Below are positions 1-10,231 of a stretch of 64,000 nt of DNA, one piece after another. The first letter of the stretch is position 1; each line of letters begins with the position of its first letter. Origin of the DNA: Actinokineospora spheciospongiae (lineage in GTDB: Bacteria; Actinomycetota; Actinomycetes; Mycobacteriales; Pseudonocardiaceae). Where the stretch lies: positions 160,768-224,767 of the forward strand of contig NZ_AYXG01000004.1 of assembly GCF_000564855.1 (NCBI RefSeq). The letters run 5' to 3'. The notes below the pieces were generated by a model. That model saw only the letters and a program-made list of their open reading frames with translations. It was not told the origin of the DNA and did not search any database. Both the position numbers and the translations under genes were made by a program.

Positions 1-1424
1 CGTCGATGTCGACCTCGTCGGCGTCGGCGTGCCCGGCGAGCCAGTCGGCCAGCCGCTGGTAGGCGCCGCCCGGCCGCGGTTCGGGCCACTCGGTGGCGGG
101 CGGGGTGGGCGGGCGGTGCTCCGCGCCGTCGAGGAATTCCGCGACGACCTCGGAGGCGGGCCGGGGTTCGGGGCCGACCAGGTCGAGCACCGGGTGGCCG
201 CCGCCGGTGCCCCCGGCGTCCTCGGCCAGGACCGCGCCGAGCCTGCCCGCCTGGGCGACGAGCCCGGCCAGCCGGGTCACCGCGGCGGCGGGGACGTGCC
301 CCCGGCCGCGGCGGTAGACGTCGACGAAACCCCTGTCCGCCACCACCCCGCGCGGGTTGGGCGACCAGTCCCGCAGGTTCGACACCGGCTGGGCGGAGAG
401 CTGGAGCACGCCCAGCCCGGCCAGGTGGCGCAGGAACGCCCGCACCGTCGGGTGGTGCCGGTCCTCCGGGGCGAGCAGCCGGACCACGTCGGCGGTCCGC
501 AGCGCCCCCGGGCCGAGCAGGTGCCGGACGGCGTCCACCGCCGGGGTGCGGCGGACGCGCACCAGCCGCAGGCCCTTGGTGCTGTCGTGGTCGGCCACCC
601 AGCAGCACAGCCGGGCCCCCCGCACCCAGTGCAGGCCGGTGATGCTCAGCCAGGCGTCGGGCAGGTCGGCGGCCGTGGCCAGCACCCGGCGGTCGGCCTG
701 GATGTTCGACAGCGAGTGCACGGCGTAGTCGGTCACCTCGAACCCGGGCAGCAGCCGGGTGTCGCGGTCCGGGGCCACGCCCACGAGCGCGACCTGCCCG
801 AGCCAGCCGCGCGGGGTCGTCTTCAGCGCCGCCCGCGACAGCAGGCGCAGCAGGTAGTCCGCGCGCTGGCGCAGCCGCTTGTCGGTCCACCGCTCGCCCG
901 CGGCCAGCCTGCCGCGGATCTCGTCGAGCACCTCGGGGGCGGTCTGGGAGACCACCCTGGCGGCGGTGGGGGAGTCGGTGACCAGTTCCCACGGCAGCGC
1001 GGCGAGCCTGCTCCGCTCGGCGAGCACCGCGTCCGCGCACTCCGCGCGGGCGGTGGTGAGCGCGGTCGACCAGGTCGCCGCCCGGACCAGGTCGTCGGTC
1101 AGCGCCTGCGGCACCCCGAGGGCGACGCCCACGACGGCCAGGCGCCTGCACTGCGGCCCGTCGACCGGTTCGCCGCGGGTGAGCTGTCTGCGCAGGGTGA
1201 TCGCCGAGGTCCGCACGGGCGCGGACAGGTCGGGGTGCGGCACCAGTTCGGCGCTGACCCGCTCGGCGAGCGCGGCGGCGAACGACCGGTGGTCGGCCTC
1301 GTCGCGGCTCAGCCGCCGCAGGGCGTCGAACAGCCCGGGGTTGCCCGCTTCGGCGACCAGGGCGGCCGGGACACCGGAGACGCGCAGCAGCCCGGCGGGG
1401 CCCTCGGGGCGGAAGTCAGCGGAC
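1..1424 (-). CDS. LanB-type dehydratase, N-terminal (glutamylation-like) part, cut by window edge
   Basis: About 474 residues are visible, read leftward from ATG at 1424; the C-terminus lies beyond base 1. The segment YLLRLLSRAALKTTPRGW (residues about 181-198) matches the conserved Arg/Lys-TPRG motif of the lantibiotic dehydratase N-terminal domain, which in class I lanthipeptide and thiopeptide enzymes uses glutamyl-tRNA to glutamylate Ser/Thr. The start overlaps the stop of the upstream elimination-domain gene by 9 bases, so the two are translationally coupled and together look like a split LanB. A PEARL-type peptide aminoacyl-tRNA ligase is an alternative role for a LanB-like protein. The precursor peptide is not identified and may lie to the left. 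Confidence 0.85.
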
Positions 1425-2372
1425 ATGGCCGTCCGTCCCGGCGAGCGCGGTGGCGATCAGTGCCTGGGTGCCCGGGCTCAGCGCGGCGCGGTTCCAGTGG
1501 AAGATCGTGTGGTAGCAGGCCGCTTCACGGGGGCCGATGACGGCGCGTTCGGTGCCGAAGTACTCCGCCCACCACCGCTCGCACAGCGGGCGCACCCGTT
1601 CGGCGTGCCGGTCGGCCAGCGCGCGGACGTCGGCGGGCAGCGCCGCGGCCAGTGCGTCGGGGTCGGCCCAGTGCCCGCGCAGCCGCGCGGTGACCGGGCC
1701 CTCGACCGGGGCCGACCCCGGGGGCGTGCGGCGGCCGGAATCCGCCACCCGGCCCCAGACGTCGCGATCCTCCCAGCCGACGACCCGCAACCCGTCGAAC
1801 ACCGCGCGCAGCATCAGCAGCGACAGCGCCCAGGCGGGGGTCTCGCGCGCGGTGGCGTGGTGCTCCAGCCAGGTCAGCGAGTCCACTGTGAACAGGCGGT
1901 GCACGTGCGGCATGGACTCGTTCCCGCCGAACAGGTGCGCCTCCGGCTCGTAGACCGCCGAGCGCACGCCCCGGACCAGCCCGGCCGCCCGCCACCGCTC
2001 GGCGTGGCGCCGGACCTCGGCGCGGACGAACTGGCCGTGGCCGCGGGCCGGGGCGAAGCGGACCCGCAGCCCCGGCGGCTTGTGCATGAAGAAGAACTCC
2101 GCGGCCGCCCCGCCGTCGAGCAGTTCGTGCGCGGTCGCGGCCAGCTCCGGGTACAGCGCGGACAACCCGCCGGGCGCCACCTCCAGGCCGAGCTGCACCC
2201 ACTCGCCGCCGCGGGCCGCGCGCAGCGCCGCCGTGCCCGCGGCCAGGAACGTCCGCTGCGCGTCGGTCAGCTCGCCGCCCGCGACGTCGGAGAGCGCGCT
2301 CGCGCAGTCGGCGAGGAACGCCGCCATGGGGGCCACCCCCTCGGCCGGGGGCGCGGTGGTGGGCAAGGACAT
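1416..2372 (-). CDS. Thiopeptide-type / LanB elimination-domain protein
   Basis: 318 residues. The protein has the hallmarks of the stand-alone lantibiotic dehydratase C-terminal (SpaB_C, 'thiopeptide-type bacteriocin biosynthesis') family: FFFMHKPPGLRVRF near residue 93 corresponds to the 'Ff.RY..P..HLRlR' strand, and VYEPEAHLFGG with a following FTVDS to the 'YePE..ryGG....aE.lF..DS' motif. In split LanBs this domain eliminates glutamate to give dehydroamino acids; relatives in thiopeptide clusters catalyse the aza-cycloaddition forming the pyridine ring. ATG at 2372 is preceded by GGAG at good spacing. The gene overlaps the start of the N-terminal-type partner, so both act on the same, unseen peptide. 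Confidence 0.82.
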   Translation of the reverse strand: MSLPTTAPPAEGVAPMAAFLADCASALSDVAGGELTDAQRTFLAAGTAALRAARGGEWVQLGLEVAPGGLSALYPELAATAHELLDGGAAAEFFFMHKPPGLRVRFAPARGHGQFVRAEVRRHAERWRAAGLVRGVRSAVYEPEAHLFGGNESMPHVHRLFTVDSLTWLEHHATARETPAWALSLLMLRAVFDGLRVVGWEDRDVWGRVADSGRRTPPGSAPVEGPVTARLRGHWADPDALAAALPADVRALADRHAERVRPLCERWWAEYFGTERAVIGPREAACYHTIFHWNRAALSPGTQALIATALAGTDGHVR

Positions 2373-2463
2373 GTCGACTCCACTCGGGGTGCGGGAGGTG
2401 GTCGGGGGAGCGGTGGTGCGGAGTGGACCGGTGGGGCCGGGGTCACTGCCGCCGCGGTGGGCC

Positions 2464-2751
2464 TCAGGAGGCGTCGTCCGGCTCCACGTGGATCAGCAGC
2501 CAGCCGCCTTCGCACTTCCACGATTCCTCTTCCAGCGCCTCGGACTGCTGGGCCATCGTCCCCACCTGCGTGCAGAAGCCCTCGGTGCCGAAGAAGAACA
2601 CCGGGAACCACATGCCCTCGGGCGTGGGCGCGGACGCCGCCGCGGGCGCGGGCGGGTTGCCCGCGGGGGCGGGCTGCGCGGTGGCCGAGCCCGCCGAGCC
2701 GACGGCGAACGCGGCCGTGAGCAGGGACGCGGCGAGGGCGGTGCGGATCAT
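2464..2751 (-). CDS. Small secreted protein of unknown function
   Basis: 95 residues with an unusually good ribosome site (AGGAGG, six bases before ATG at 2751). The N-terminus MIRTALAASLLTAAFAVGSA is a classical Sec signal peptide with likely cleavage after ATA near residue 25. The mature part is Pro/Ala-rich at first and then has an aromatic patch (MWFPVFFFG) and two cysteines (about 60 and 80) that could form one disulfide. It lies inside the operon between the prenyl diphosphate synthase and the split LanB. A Sec signal is atypical for a lanthipeptide leader, so I do not call it the precursor, although its position makes that worth testing. Confidence 0.75.
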   Translation of the reverse strand: MIRTALAASLLTAAFAVGSAGSATAQPAPAGNPPAPAAASAPTPEGMWFPVFFFGTEGFCTQVGTMAQQSEALEEESWKCEGGWLLIHVEPDDAS

Positions 2752-2818
2752 CTTTTTCCTCCTGTTGGGATTTCACGGCCCGCCTGCGGTGCGCAGGCGG
2801 TTGTCGGTGGTGTGCCGG

Positions 2819-3922
2819 TCAGCGGTCGCGGTGGACCACGGTGTCGGCGAGGTCGGCGAGCACCCCCCGGACGGGGTGGGGGATCGCGCTGTCGGCCAGC
2901 GCTGAGAGCGCCTGCTCGGTGCGGTCGGCGATCAACCGCTCGACCAGCGCCGCCGCGCCGGTGCCGTCGATCACCGCGCGCAGCGCCGCCGCCCCCGCCT
3001 CGTCGAGCAGCGGGTTGCCGTACAGCTCGCGCAGCACGGCCCGCTGCGCGGCGGTGGCGCGCTGCCCGGCCACCGCGACGAGCACGGTCGGCTTGCCCTC
3101 GCGCAGGTCGTCGAGCACCGGTTTCCCGGTGACCGCCGGGTCGCCGAACACGCCGAGCAGGTCGTCGCGAAGCTGGAACGCCTCGCCAAGCGGGCGACCG
3201 TACTCGGCGCACCGCCGCGCCAGCTCGGCGTCACCACCGGCCAGGGCGACGCCGATCTGCAACGGGCGCTCGACGGTATAGCGGGCGGTCTTGAGCCGGA
3301 CGACCCGCCAGGCGTGGGCGAGGGCGTCGCCCGCGGGCCGGTGGTGCAGGTCCAGGTACTGCCCGGCCATGACCTCGGTGCGCATCGCGTCGAGGAACGG
3401 GCGCGCCGCGGCCACGCGGTCGGCGTCGAACCCGGTGCCGTGCAGCAGTTCGTCCGACCACACCAGGCACAGGTCGCCGAGCAGGATCGCCGCGTTCTCC
3501 CCGAAGCGGTCGGCCGCGACCGCGGCGGTGCCCCCGGCCCGGTCCGGGCAGCGGGCGGCCGGCTCGCGGTGCACGGTCGGGTTGCCCCGCCGCAGGTCGG
3601 AGCCGTCCATCAGGTCGTCGTGGATGAGGGCGAAGGAGTGGAACAGCTCCAGCGCCGCGCCCACCGCCGCCACCGCGCGCTCGTCGGGGTCCCCGCCCGC
3701 GGCGAGCCAGCCGCAGTGGCAGAAGACCGGCCGCAGGCGCTTGCCGCCCGCGACGAACCGGCGCACGGTGTCGACCACCGGCGGCAGGCACTCGTCCGCG
3801 GCGTTCGCCGCCTTGCCCGCCAGGAAACCGTCGAGCACGACGTCGACCTGGCGCCGGACGGCCGCGGCCAATGCCTTCCCGGAGACCGGTGAATGCGGTT
3901 CCATTTGCGTGGCGAGTGACAT
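2819..3922 (-). CDS. Polyprenyl diphosphate synthase (GGPP synthase type)
   Basis: 367 residues from ATG at 3922, chosen because GGGAGG lies four to five bases upstream; an ATG at 3946 would add only eight residues. The first aspartate-rich motif DDLMD is at about 102-106 (FALIHDDLMD), and the second region reads QLRDDLLG at about 251-258 with Gly in place of the last Asp, a variant I recall in actinobacterial GGPP synthases. The enzyme is expected to condense IPP with allylic diphosphates to a C20-range product. It heads the leftward operon containing the secreted protein and split LanB and is divergent from dxs, so isoprenoid precursor supply and chain building are paired. Chain length cannot be fixed from sequence alone. 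Confidence 0.9.
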   Translation of the reverse strand: MSLATQMEPHSPVSGKALAAAVRRQVDVVLDGFLAGKAANAADECLPPVVDTVRRFVAGGKRLRPVFCHCGWLAAGGDPDERAVAAVGAALELFHSFALIHDDLMDGSDLRRGNPTVHREPAARCPDRAGGTAAVAADRFGENAAILLGDLCLVWSDELLHGTGFDADRVAAARPFLDAMRTEVMAGQYLDLHHRPAGDALAHAWRVVRLKTARYTVERPLQIGVALAGGDAELARRCAEYGRPLGEAFQLRDDLLGVFGDPAVTGKPVLDDLREGKPTVLVAVAGQRATAAQRAVLRELYGNPLLDEAGAAALRAVIDGTGAAALVERLIADRTEQALSALADSAIPHPVRGVLADLADTVVHRDR

Positions 3923-4396
3923 TTGCCCTCCCAGGCGTGCTTTCACGCCACGGTTGGAGAAAGGCGGCGGTCGGCGCTGTCGGCAATTGCTTCACGAACG
4001 TAACACTCGCCTGGGGCATCGTCAGTACGACTACCGGCCCTTTTGCCCTGCCAGCCGTTAGCGGGATGCCCTTCTACCGATCGGGGTGTATGACCGGTCG
4101 GAAGACACCGTCCGTGTCCAGGGCGTTCGCCTGATGGTGCCGCGATTTTTTCTGGTTCTGGATGTTTGAACGGACAAGTCAAGTCCCCGACCAGGAGACC
4201 ACCTGTCGAGGCGAGGCGGAAACAGGCTTTCGAGTGAGAATCCCGAACCCGGCCGGATTTCCGGTTGAACGCGGCGCAGGCTGTCGTATGGTGGAGATCA
4301 TTCCTGATCCCGGACTCCTCCTGGCGACCCGGGTGCCTGCCTCCTCTTTTCCCCCGGCTCGCCCAGGATCATTCGACGACGCCCCAGGACGCGATC
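3923..4396. other. Divergent intergenic region between prenyl synthase and dxs
   Basis: This stretch of 474 bases has no convincing gene. It is less GC-rich than its surroundings in places, for example the T-run near 4145, and must hold both promoters of the divergent pair. ACCGATCGG and ACCGGTCGG recur as imperfect direct repeats around 4077-4103 and could be a regulator site; this is only suggestive. On the minus strand TTGACT occurs near 4182, resembling a -35 box for the prenyl-synthase operon, without a clear -10. Confidence 0.5.
4265..4292 (+). promoter_or_regulatory. Candidate housekeeping promoter of dxs
   Basis: TTGAAC (4265-4270) and TATGGT (4287-4292) are separated by 16 bases, a good sigma-70-like arrangement for an actinomycete. 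It would start transcription near 4299, about 100 bases before the dxs start at 4397, which also argues against the longer reading frame that begins at 4265. Confidence 0.45.
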
Positions 4397-6307
4397 ATGA
4401 GTGGACAGATCCTCACCGGCCCGGCACTCCCCCTCGGCCGGGGCGGGCCGGTCCCCGAGACCGCCGCCCCCGCGTTCCCGGACGCCCTGCTCGACCGCGT
4501 GCGCGGCCCGGCCGACCTGCGCGGGCTGACCGCGGCGGAGCTGCGCGGCCTCGCCGCGGAGATCCGGGAGCTGCTGGTCGAGGTGGTCACCCGGGTGGGT
4601 GGGCACCTCGGGCCCAACCTGGGCGTGGTGGAGCTGACGATCGCGCTGCACCGGGTCTTCGACTCCCCGCGCGACGCGATCGTGTTCGACGCCGGGCACC
4701 AGGGCTACGTGCACAAGCTCCTCACCGGCAGGCGCGCGGAGTTCGCGCTGCTGCGCCAGGCGGGCGGGCAGTCCGGCTACCCGAGCCGGGCCGAGTCGCC
4801 GCACGACCTGGTGGAGAACTCGCACGCCTCCACCGCCCTGTCCTACGCCGACGGCCTGACCCGCGCGTTCGCGGGCAAGCGCGGCAAGCGGCACGTGGTG
4901 GCCGTCGTCGGCGACGGCGCGCTGACCGGCGGCATGTGCTGGGAGGCGCTGAACAACATCGCGGTCAGCGGTCGCCCGGTGGTGGTGGTCCTCAACGACA
5001 ACGGCCGCTCCTACGCCCCGACCGCAGGCGCCGTCGGCAGCCACCTCGCCCACCTGCGCGAGGACGCGGGCGGCTACCACCTGTCGGTGTTCGAGAGCCT
5101 GGGCATGTCCTACGTCGGCCCGGTCGACGGCCACGACGTCGGGGCGCTGGAGGCCGCGCTGGGGAAGGCGCGCGCCCTCGGCCGCCCGGTCGTGGTGCAC
5201 TGCGTGACCACCAAGGGCAAGGGGCACCCCCCGGCCGAGCGGGACGAGGCGGACCGCCTGCACACGGTGCCCCCGGCGAACGCCGAGAGGCCCGCGGGCC
5301 CCACGTGGACGTCGGTGTTCGCCCGGGAGGTCGTGGAACTGGGCAGGCGGCGCCCGGACATCGCCTGCCTCAGCGCGGCGATGCTGCGGCCCACCGGGTT
5401 GCAGGCCTTCGCCGAGGAGTTCCCGGAGCGGACCCACGACGTGGGCGTAGCCGAGCAGCACGCGGTCACCAGCGCCGCCGGGCTGGCGATGGGCGGGCTG
5501 CACCCGGTGGTGGCGGTGTGCTCGACGTTCCTCACCCGGGCGCTGGACCAGGTGCTCATGGACGTGGCCCTGCACGCGCTGCCGGTCACCCTCGTGCTGG
5601 ACCGGGCCGGGGTCACCGGCGACGACGGCCCCAGCCACCACGGTGTGTGGGACCTGTCGCTGTTGCAGGCGGTGCCCGGCCTGCGGATCGCGGCCCCCCG
5701 CGACGGCGAGCAACTGCGCGCGCTGCTGGGCGAGGCCGTGCGGGTCGACGGGCCCACCGCGCTGCGCTTCCCCCGCGGCGAGACCGGCCCCGCGGTGCCT
5801 CGGCTGCGCGCGGAGGGCGGGGTGGACGTGCTGTTCGAGTCCGGCCGCCGCGACGTCGCGCTGGTGACGGTCGGCCCGATGGCGCTGCCGGGGGTGCGCG
5901 CCGCGCTCCGGCTCGGTGAGCGGGGCACTGGGGTCACCGTGTGCGACCCGCGCTGGGTGAGCCCACCGAGCCCGGCACTGGTCGACCTCGTCGCCCGGCA
6001 CCGGGTGGTCGTCTGCGTCGAGGACGGCGTCCGGGTCGGCGGGGTCGGCGCCCGCCTCGCCCAGGCGGTGCGCGACGCCGGGCACGACACCCCGGTGCAC
6101 GCCCTCGGCCTGCCCGCCGAGTTCCTGCCGCAGGGCCCGCGCGCCGACATCCTGCGCCGCCACCGCCTCGACGCGGTGGGCCTGGCCAAGACCATCACCG
6201 CGCTGGTGGAAGGAGACCACTCCCGGGGTGCCGACCCTGCCGCCGAGGCGGAGGTGCCGCACCCGCGCGGTCGGGGCGGTGATGCCCGGCCCCGGTCCGG
6301 TCGGTGA
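4397..6307 (+). CDS. dxs: 1-deoxy-D-xylulose-5-phosphate synthase
   Basis: 636 residues from ATG at 4397 (AGGA upstream; the frame is open from 4265 but a promoter-like element lies there). DXS makes DXP from pyruvate and glyceraldehyde 3-phosphate with thiamine diphosphate, the first step of the MEP pathway. Visible motifs are GGHLGPNLGVVELT near residue 65, GHQGYVHKLLTGR, the ThDP signature GDGALTGGMCWEALNN, and the transketolase middle-domain VAEQHAVTSAAGLA. Length is normal for the family. Divergence from the prenyl diphosphate synthase suggests a dedicated, probably second, precursor-supply copy rather than the housekeeping gene; that is inference. Confidence 0.95.
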   Translation: MSGQILTGPALPLGRGGPVPETAAPAFPDALLDRVRGPADLRGLTAAELRGLAAEIRELLVEVVTRVGGHLGPNLGVVELTIALHRVFDSPRDAIVFDAGHQGYVHKLLTGRRAEFALLRQAGGQSGYPSRAESPHDLVENSHASTALSYADGLTRAFAGKRGKRHVVAVVGDGALTGGMCWEALNNIAVSGRPVVVVLNDNGRSYAPTAGAVGSHLAHLREDAGGYHLSVFESLGMSYVGPVDGHDVGALEAALGKARALGRPVVVHCVTTKGKGHPPAERDEADRLHTVPPANAERPAGPTWTSVFAREVVELGRRRPDIACLSAAMLRPTGLQAFAEEFPERTHDVGVAEQHAVTSAAGLAMGGLHPVVAVCSTFLTRALDQVLMDVALHALPVTLVLDRAGVTGDDGPSHHGVWDLSLLQAVPGLRIAAPRDGEQLRALLGEAVRVDGPTALRFPRGETGPAVPRLRAEGGVDVLFESGRRDVALVTVGPMALPGVRAALRLGERGTGVTVCDPRWVSPPSPALVDLVARHRVVVCVEDGVRVGGVGARLAQAVRDAGHDTPVHALGLPAEFLPQGPRADILRRHRLDAVGLAKTITALVEGDHSRGADPAAEAEVPHPRGRGGDARPRSGR

Positions 6308-6337
6308 CCACCACGCCGACAGCCGACGCGGTCTCCG

Positions 6338-6383
6338 GGAACGGCGAGGCCACCCGCACCGGTGCGGGTGGCCTCGCCGTTCC
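6338..6383. terminator. Perfect inverted repeat after dxs
   Basis: Arms 6338-6360 and 6361-6383 are perfectly complementary over 23 bases. The repeat lies between the convergent ends of dxs and the small leftward gene at 6395, as expected for a bidirectional terminator. There is no T-run. Confidence 0.75.
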
Positions 6384-6394
6384 ACGGGCGGGTC

Positions 6395-6676
6395 TCACGG
6401 GTCCAGCCGGTCCCACCACCACGCGATCGCCGGGATCGGCGGCGGGTCCGCGCGAGTGTCGCAGGGCTGGTCGGTGACCACGATGGGCACCTTTGACGGC
6501 ACGCCGTCCGGGGTGTCCGCGGCGAGGCAGCGGGGCACGTTCGCCGCCCAGTCGATGTTGCCCCGGATCGCGTGCCCGAGGCAGTCGAGGTGGCGGGCCA
6601 GTTCGGCGCTCGCGCGAGCGCGGACCCGGTCGCGCAACCACAGGAACCGACCCATGATCCGGTCGCGCAGCGCCAC
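6395..6676 (-). CDS. Hypothetical protein, 93 aa
   Basis: I do not recognise this protein. Its composition is protein-like: a basic amphipathic start (MALRDRIMGRFLWLRDRVRA), a histidine/cysteine-containing middle (DCLGHAIRGNIDWAANVPRC) and a proline-rich Trp-containing tail (IPAIAWWWDRLDP). It is flanked on both sides by long perfect hairpins, which supports a separate transcription unit. The GTG start at 6676 has no clear Shine-Dalgarno sequence, so start and reality are uncertain. Confidence 0.45.
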   Translation of the reverse strand: MALRDRIMGRFLWLRDRVRARASAELARHLDCLGHAIRGNIDWAANVPRCLAADTPDGVPSKVPIVVTDQPCDTRADPPPIPAIAWWWDRLDP

Positions 6677-6764
6677 CGCAGTGGAACGGCGGGGGGCGGA
6701 AGCCGACGCCCAGCGCGGTCACGGGCGGGCCTTCCCGGTCGTCGATCCCATTGCTCTCTGCTGT

Positions 6765-6809
6765 CTGCTGTGGGCAGGCGGCGGGAGGAGTGCCGCCTGC
6801 CCACAGCAG
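6765..6809. terminator. Long hairpin downstream of the UvrA-like gene
   Basis: Arms 6765-6782 and 6792-6809 form a perfect 18-bp stem with a nine-base loop. The hairpin lies downstream of the leftward UvrA-like gene (stop at 6953) and upstream of the small leftward gene, so it most likely ends the resistance operon. Confidence 0.65.
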
Positions 6810-6952
6810 GAGGAGTCCACTGCGGACTCGATCGGTGTTTTTCCCTTTCGCCCGAAGGAGACCGGTTCCCGGTGGGGCCGCGCCCGTTCACCGGATCAAC
6901 TGAGCCAGTGCGCGGAACCGGTCCGGGACCGTCACCCGCGGGCGTGGCCCGA

Positions 6953-9337
<2,385 letters not shown>

Positions 9338-9365
9338 GTCGTCGTCTCCATCCGTGGGGCGGGGC

Positions 9366-9776
9366 TCAGCGCAGTTCCTGGATGCGGACCAGGTTGCCCG
9401 CGTCGTCGCGGACGGCGCAGTCGCGGACCCCGTAGGGCTGCTCGGTCGGCTCCTGGACGATCTCGACGTCGGTGGCCTGCAACCGGGCGAAGGTGCCGTC
9501 GAGGTCGGGGGTGGCCAGCAGGACCGCGGCGTAGCTGCCCTTGGCCATCATCTCGGTGATGGTGCGGCGCTCGTCCTCGGTGACACCGGGGTCGGCGGCG
9601 GGCGGGTGCAGCACGATCGACGTCCCCGGCTGGCCCACCGGGCCGACGGTGATCCAGCGCATGCCGCCGTAGCCGACGTCGTTGCGGACCTCGAAGCCCA
9701 GGGTGTCGCGGTAGAAGGCCAGGGCGGCCTCCGGGTCGGTGTGCGGGAGGAAGCTGGAGTGGATGGTGATGTCCAT
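9366..9776 (-). CDS. VOC-family (glyoxalase/bleomycin-resistance-fold) protein
   Basis: 136 residues from ATG at 9776. The start [19 protein letters not shown] followed by [11 protein letters not shown] is the typical betaalphabetabetabeta vicinal-oxygen-chelate opening, and the end [18 protein letters not shown] is the matching 'D.GNlv.i.e' C-terminal motif. Members bind antibiotics or catalyse metal-dependent isomerisation and ring cleavage; the substrate cannot be assigned. It lies five bases after the AraC-type regulator and 28 bases before the UvrA-like ATPase, so a resistance or detoxification role is plausible. Confidence 0.88.
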   Translation of the reverse strand: MDITIHSSFLPHTDPEAALAFYRDTLGFEVRNDVGYGGMRWITVGPVGQPGTSIVLHPPAADPGVTEDERRTITEMMAKGSYAAVLLATPDLDGTFARLQATDVEIVQEPTEQPYGVRDCAVRDDAGNLVRIQELR

Positions 9777-9781
9777 GGCGC

Positions 9782-10231
9782 TCACGCTAGGTGCGGCTCG
9801 GGCACCCGCGCTTCTCGATTCCTGACCGGTCTGGTGACCTGCTTGGCCACGCACGAAGGCATCCCCGCCGTCGCCTGCGCCGCCTGCCGCCGGTAGGTGC
9901 TCGGCGGCACCCCGACCAGCTCGGTGAACCGGGTGCTGAACGTGCCCAGCGACGAGCACCCCACGGCGAAGCACACCTCGGTCACGCTGAGGTCGCCGCG
10001 GCGCAGCAGCGCCATCGCCCGCTCGATCCGCCGCGTCATCAGGTAGCCGTACGGCGACTCCCCGTAGGCGAGCCGGAACTGGCGGCTCAGGTGCCCGGCC
10101 GACATGTGCGCGCCCCTGGCCAGCGCCTCGACGTCCAGCGGCTGCGCGTACTCCCGGTCGATGCGGTCGCGGACGCGGCGCAGCCGCGCGAGGTCGCGCA
10201 GGTGCCGCGCTTCATCGGGTCTGCTGGTCAC
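9782..10231 (-). CDS. AraC-family transcriptional regulator, DNA-binding domain only
   Basis: 149 residues from GTG at 10231. The protein is essentially the two helix-turn-helix AraC domain: EALARGAHMSAGHLSRQFR and VTEVCFAVGCSSLGTFSTRF are the two recognition units, with the 'SP..YL..RRIERA' linker between. There is no N-terminal ligand domain, similar to small AraC proteins that act with VOC partners. It overlaps the 3' end of the WYL regulator gene by 20 bases and is followed after five bases by the VOC gene. It probably controls this operon. Confidence 0.88.
   Translation of the reverse strand: MTSRPDEARHLRDLARLRRVRDRIDREYAQPLDVEALARGAHMSAGHLSRQFRLAYGESPYGYLMTRRIERAMALLRRGDLSVTEVCFAVGCSSLGTFSTRFTELVGVPPSTYRRQAAQATAGMPSCVAKQVTRPVRNREARVPEPHLA

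Noticed and set aside
29..1540. Long rightward reading frame of about 500 codons opposite the LanB-type gene
   Set aside because: The leftward frame has clear LanB homology; the opposite frame is Pro/Gly/Arg/His-rich without any domain, as expected for an antisense shadow in GC-rich DNA.
3943..4182. 79-codon leftward frame in the prenyl synthase/dxs intergenic region, considered as a RiPP precursor
   Set aside because: It starts with TTG without a good ribosome site, overlaps the region that should hold the promoter and leader of the prenyl synthase operon, and lacks a leader/core pattern.
4298..6385. Leftward reading frames over dxs
   Set aside because: The plus strand encodes a full-length DXS with all motifs; the antisense frames have no recognisable domains.
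6195..6722. Leftward 175-codon frame starting at a GTG with GGGAAGG upstream
   Set aside because: Despite a fair ribosome site its composition is Arg/Pro/Gly-rich without domain features, and it runs through a strong terminator into dxs; the overlapping 93-codon frame looks more protein-like.
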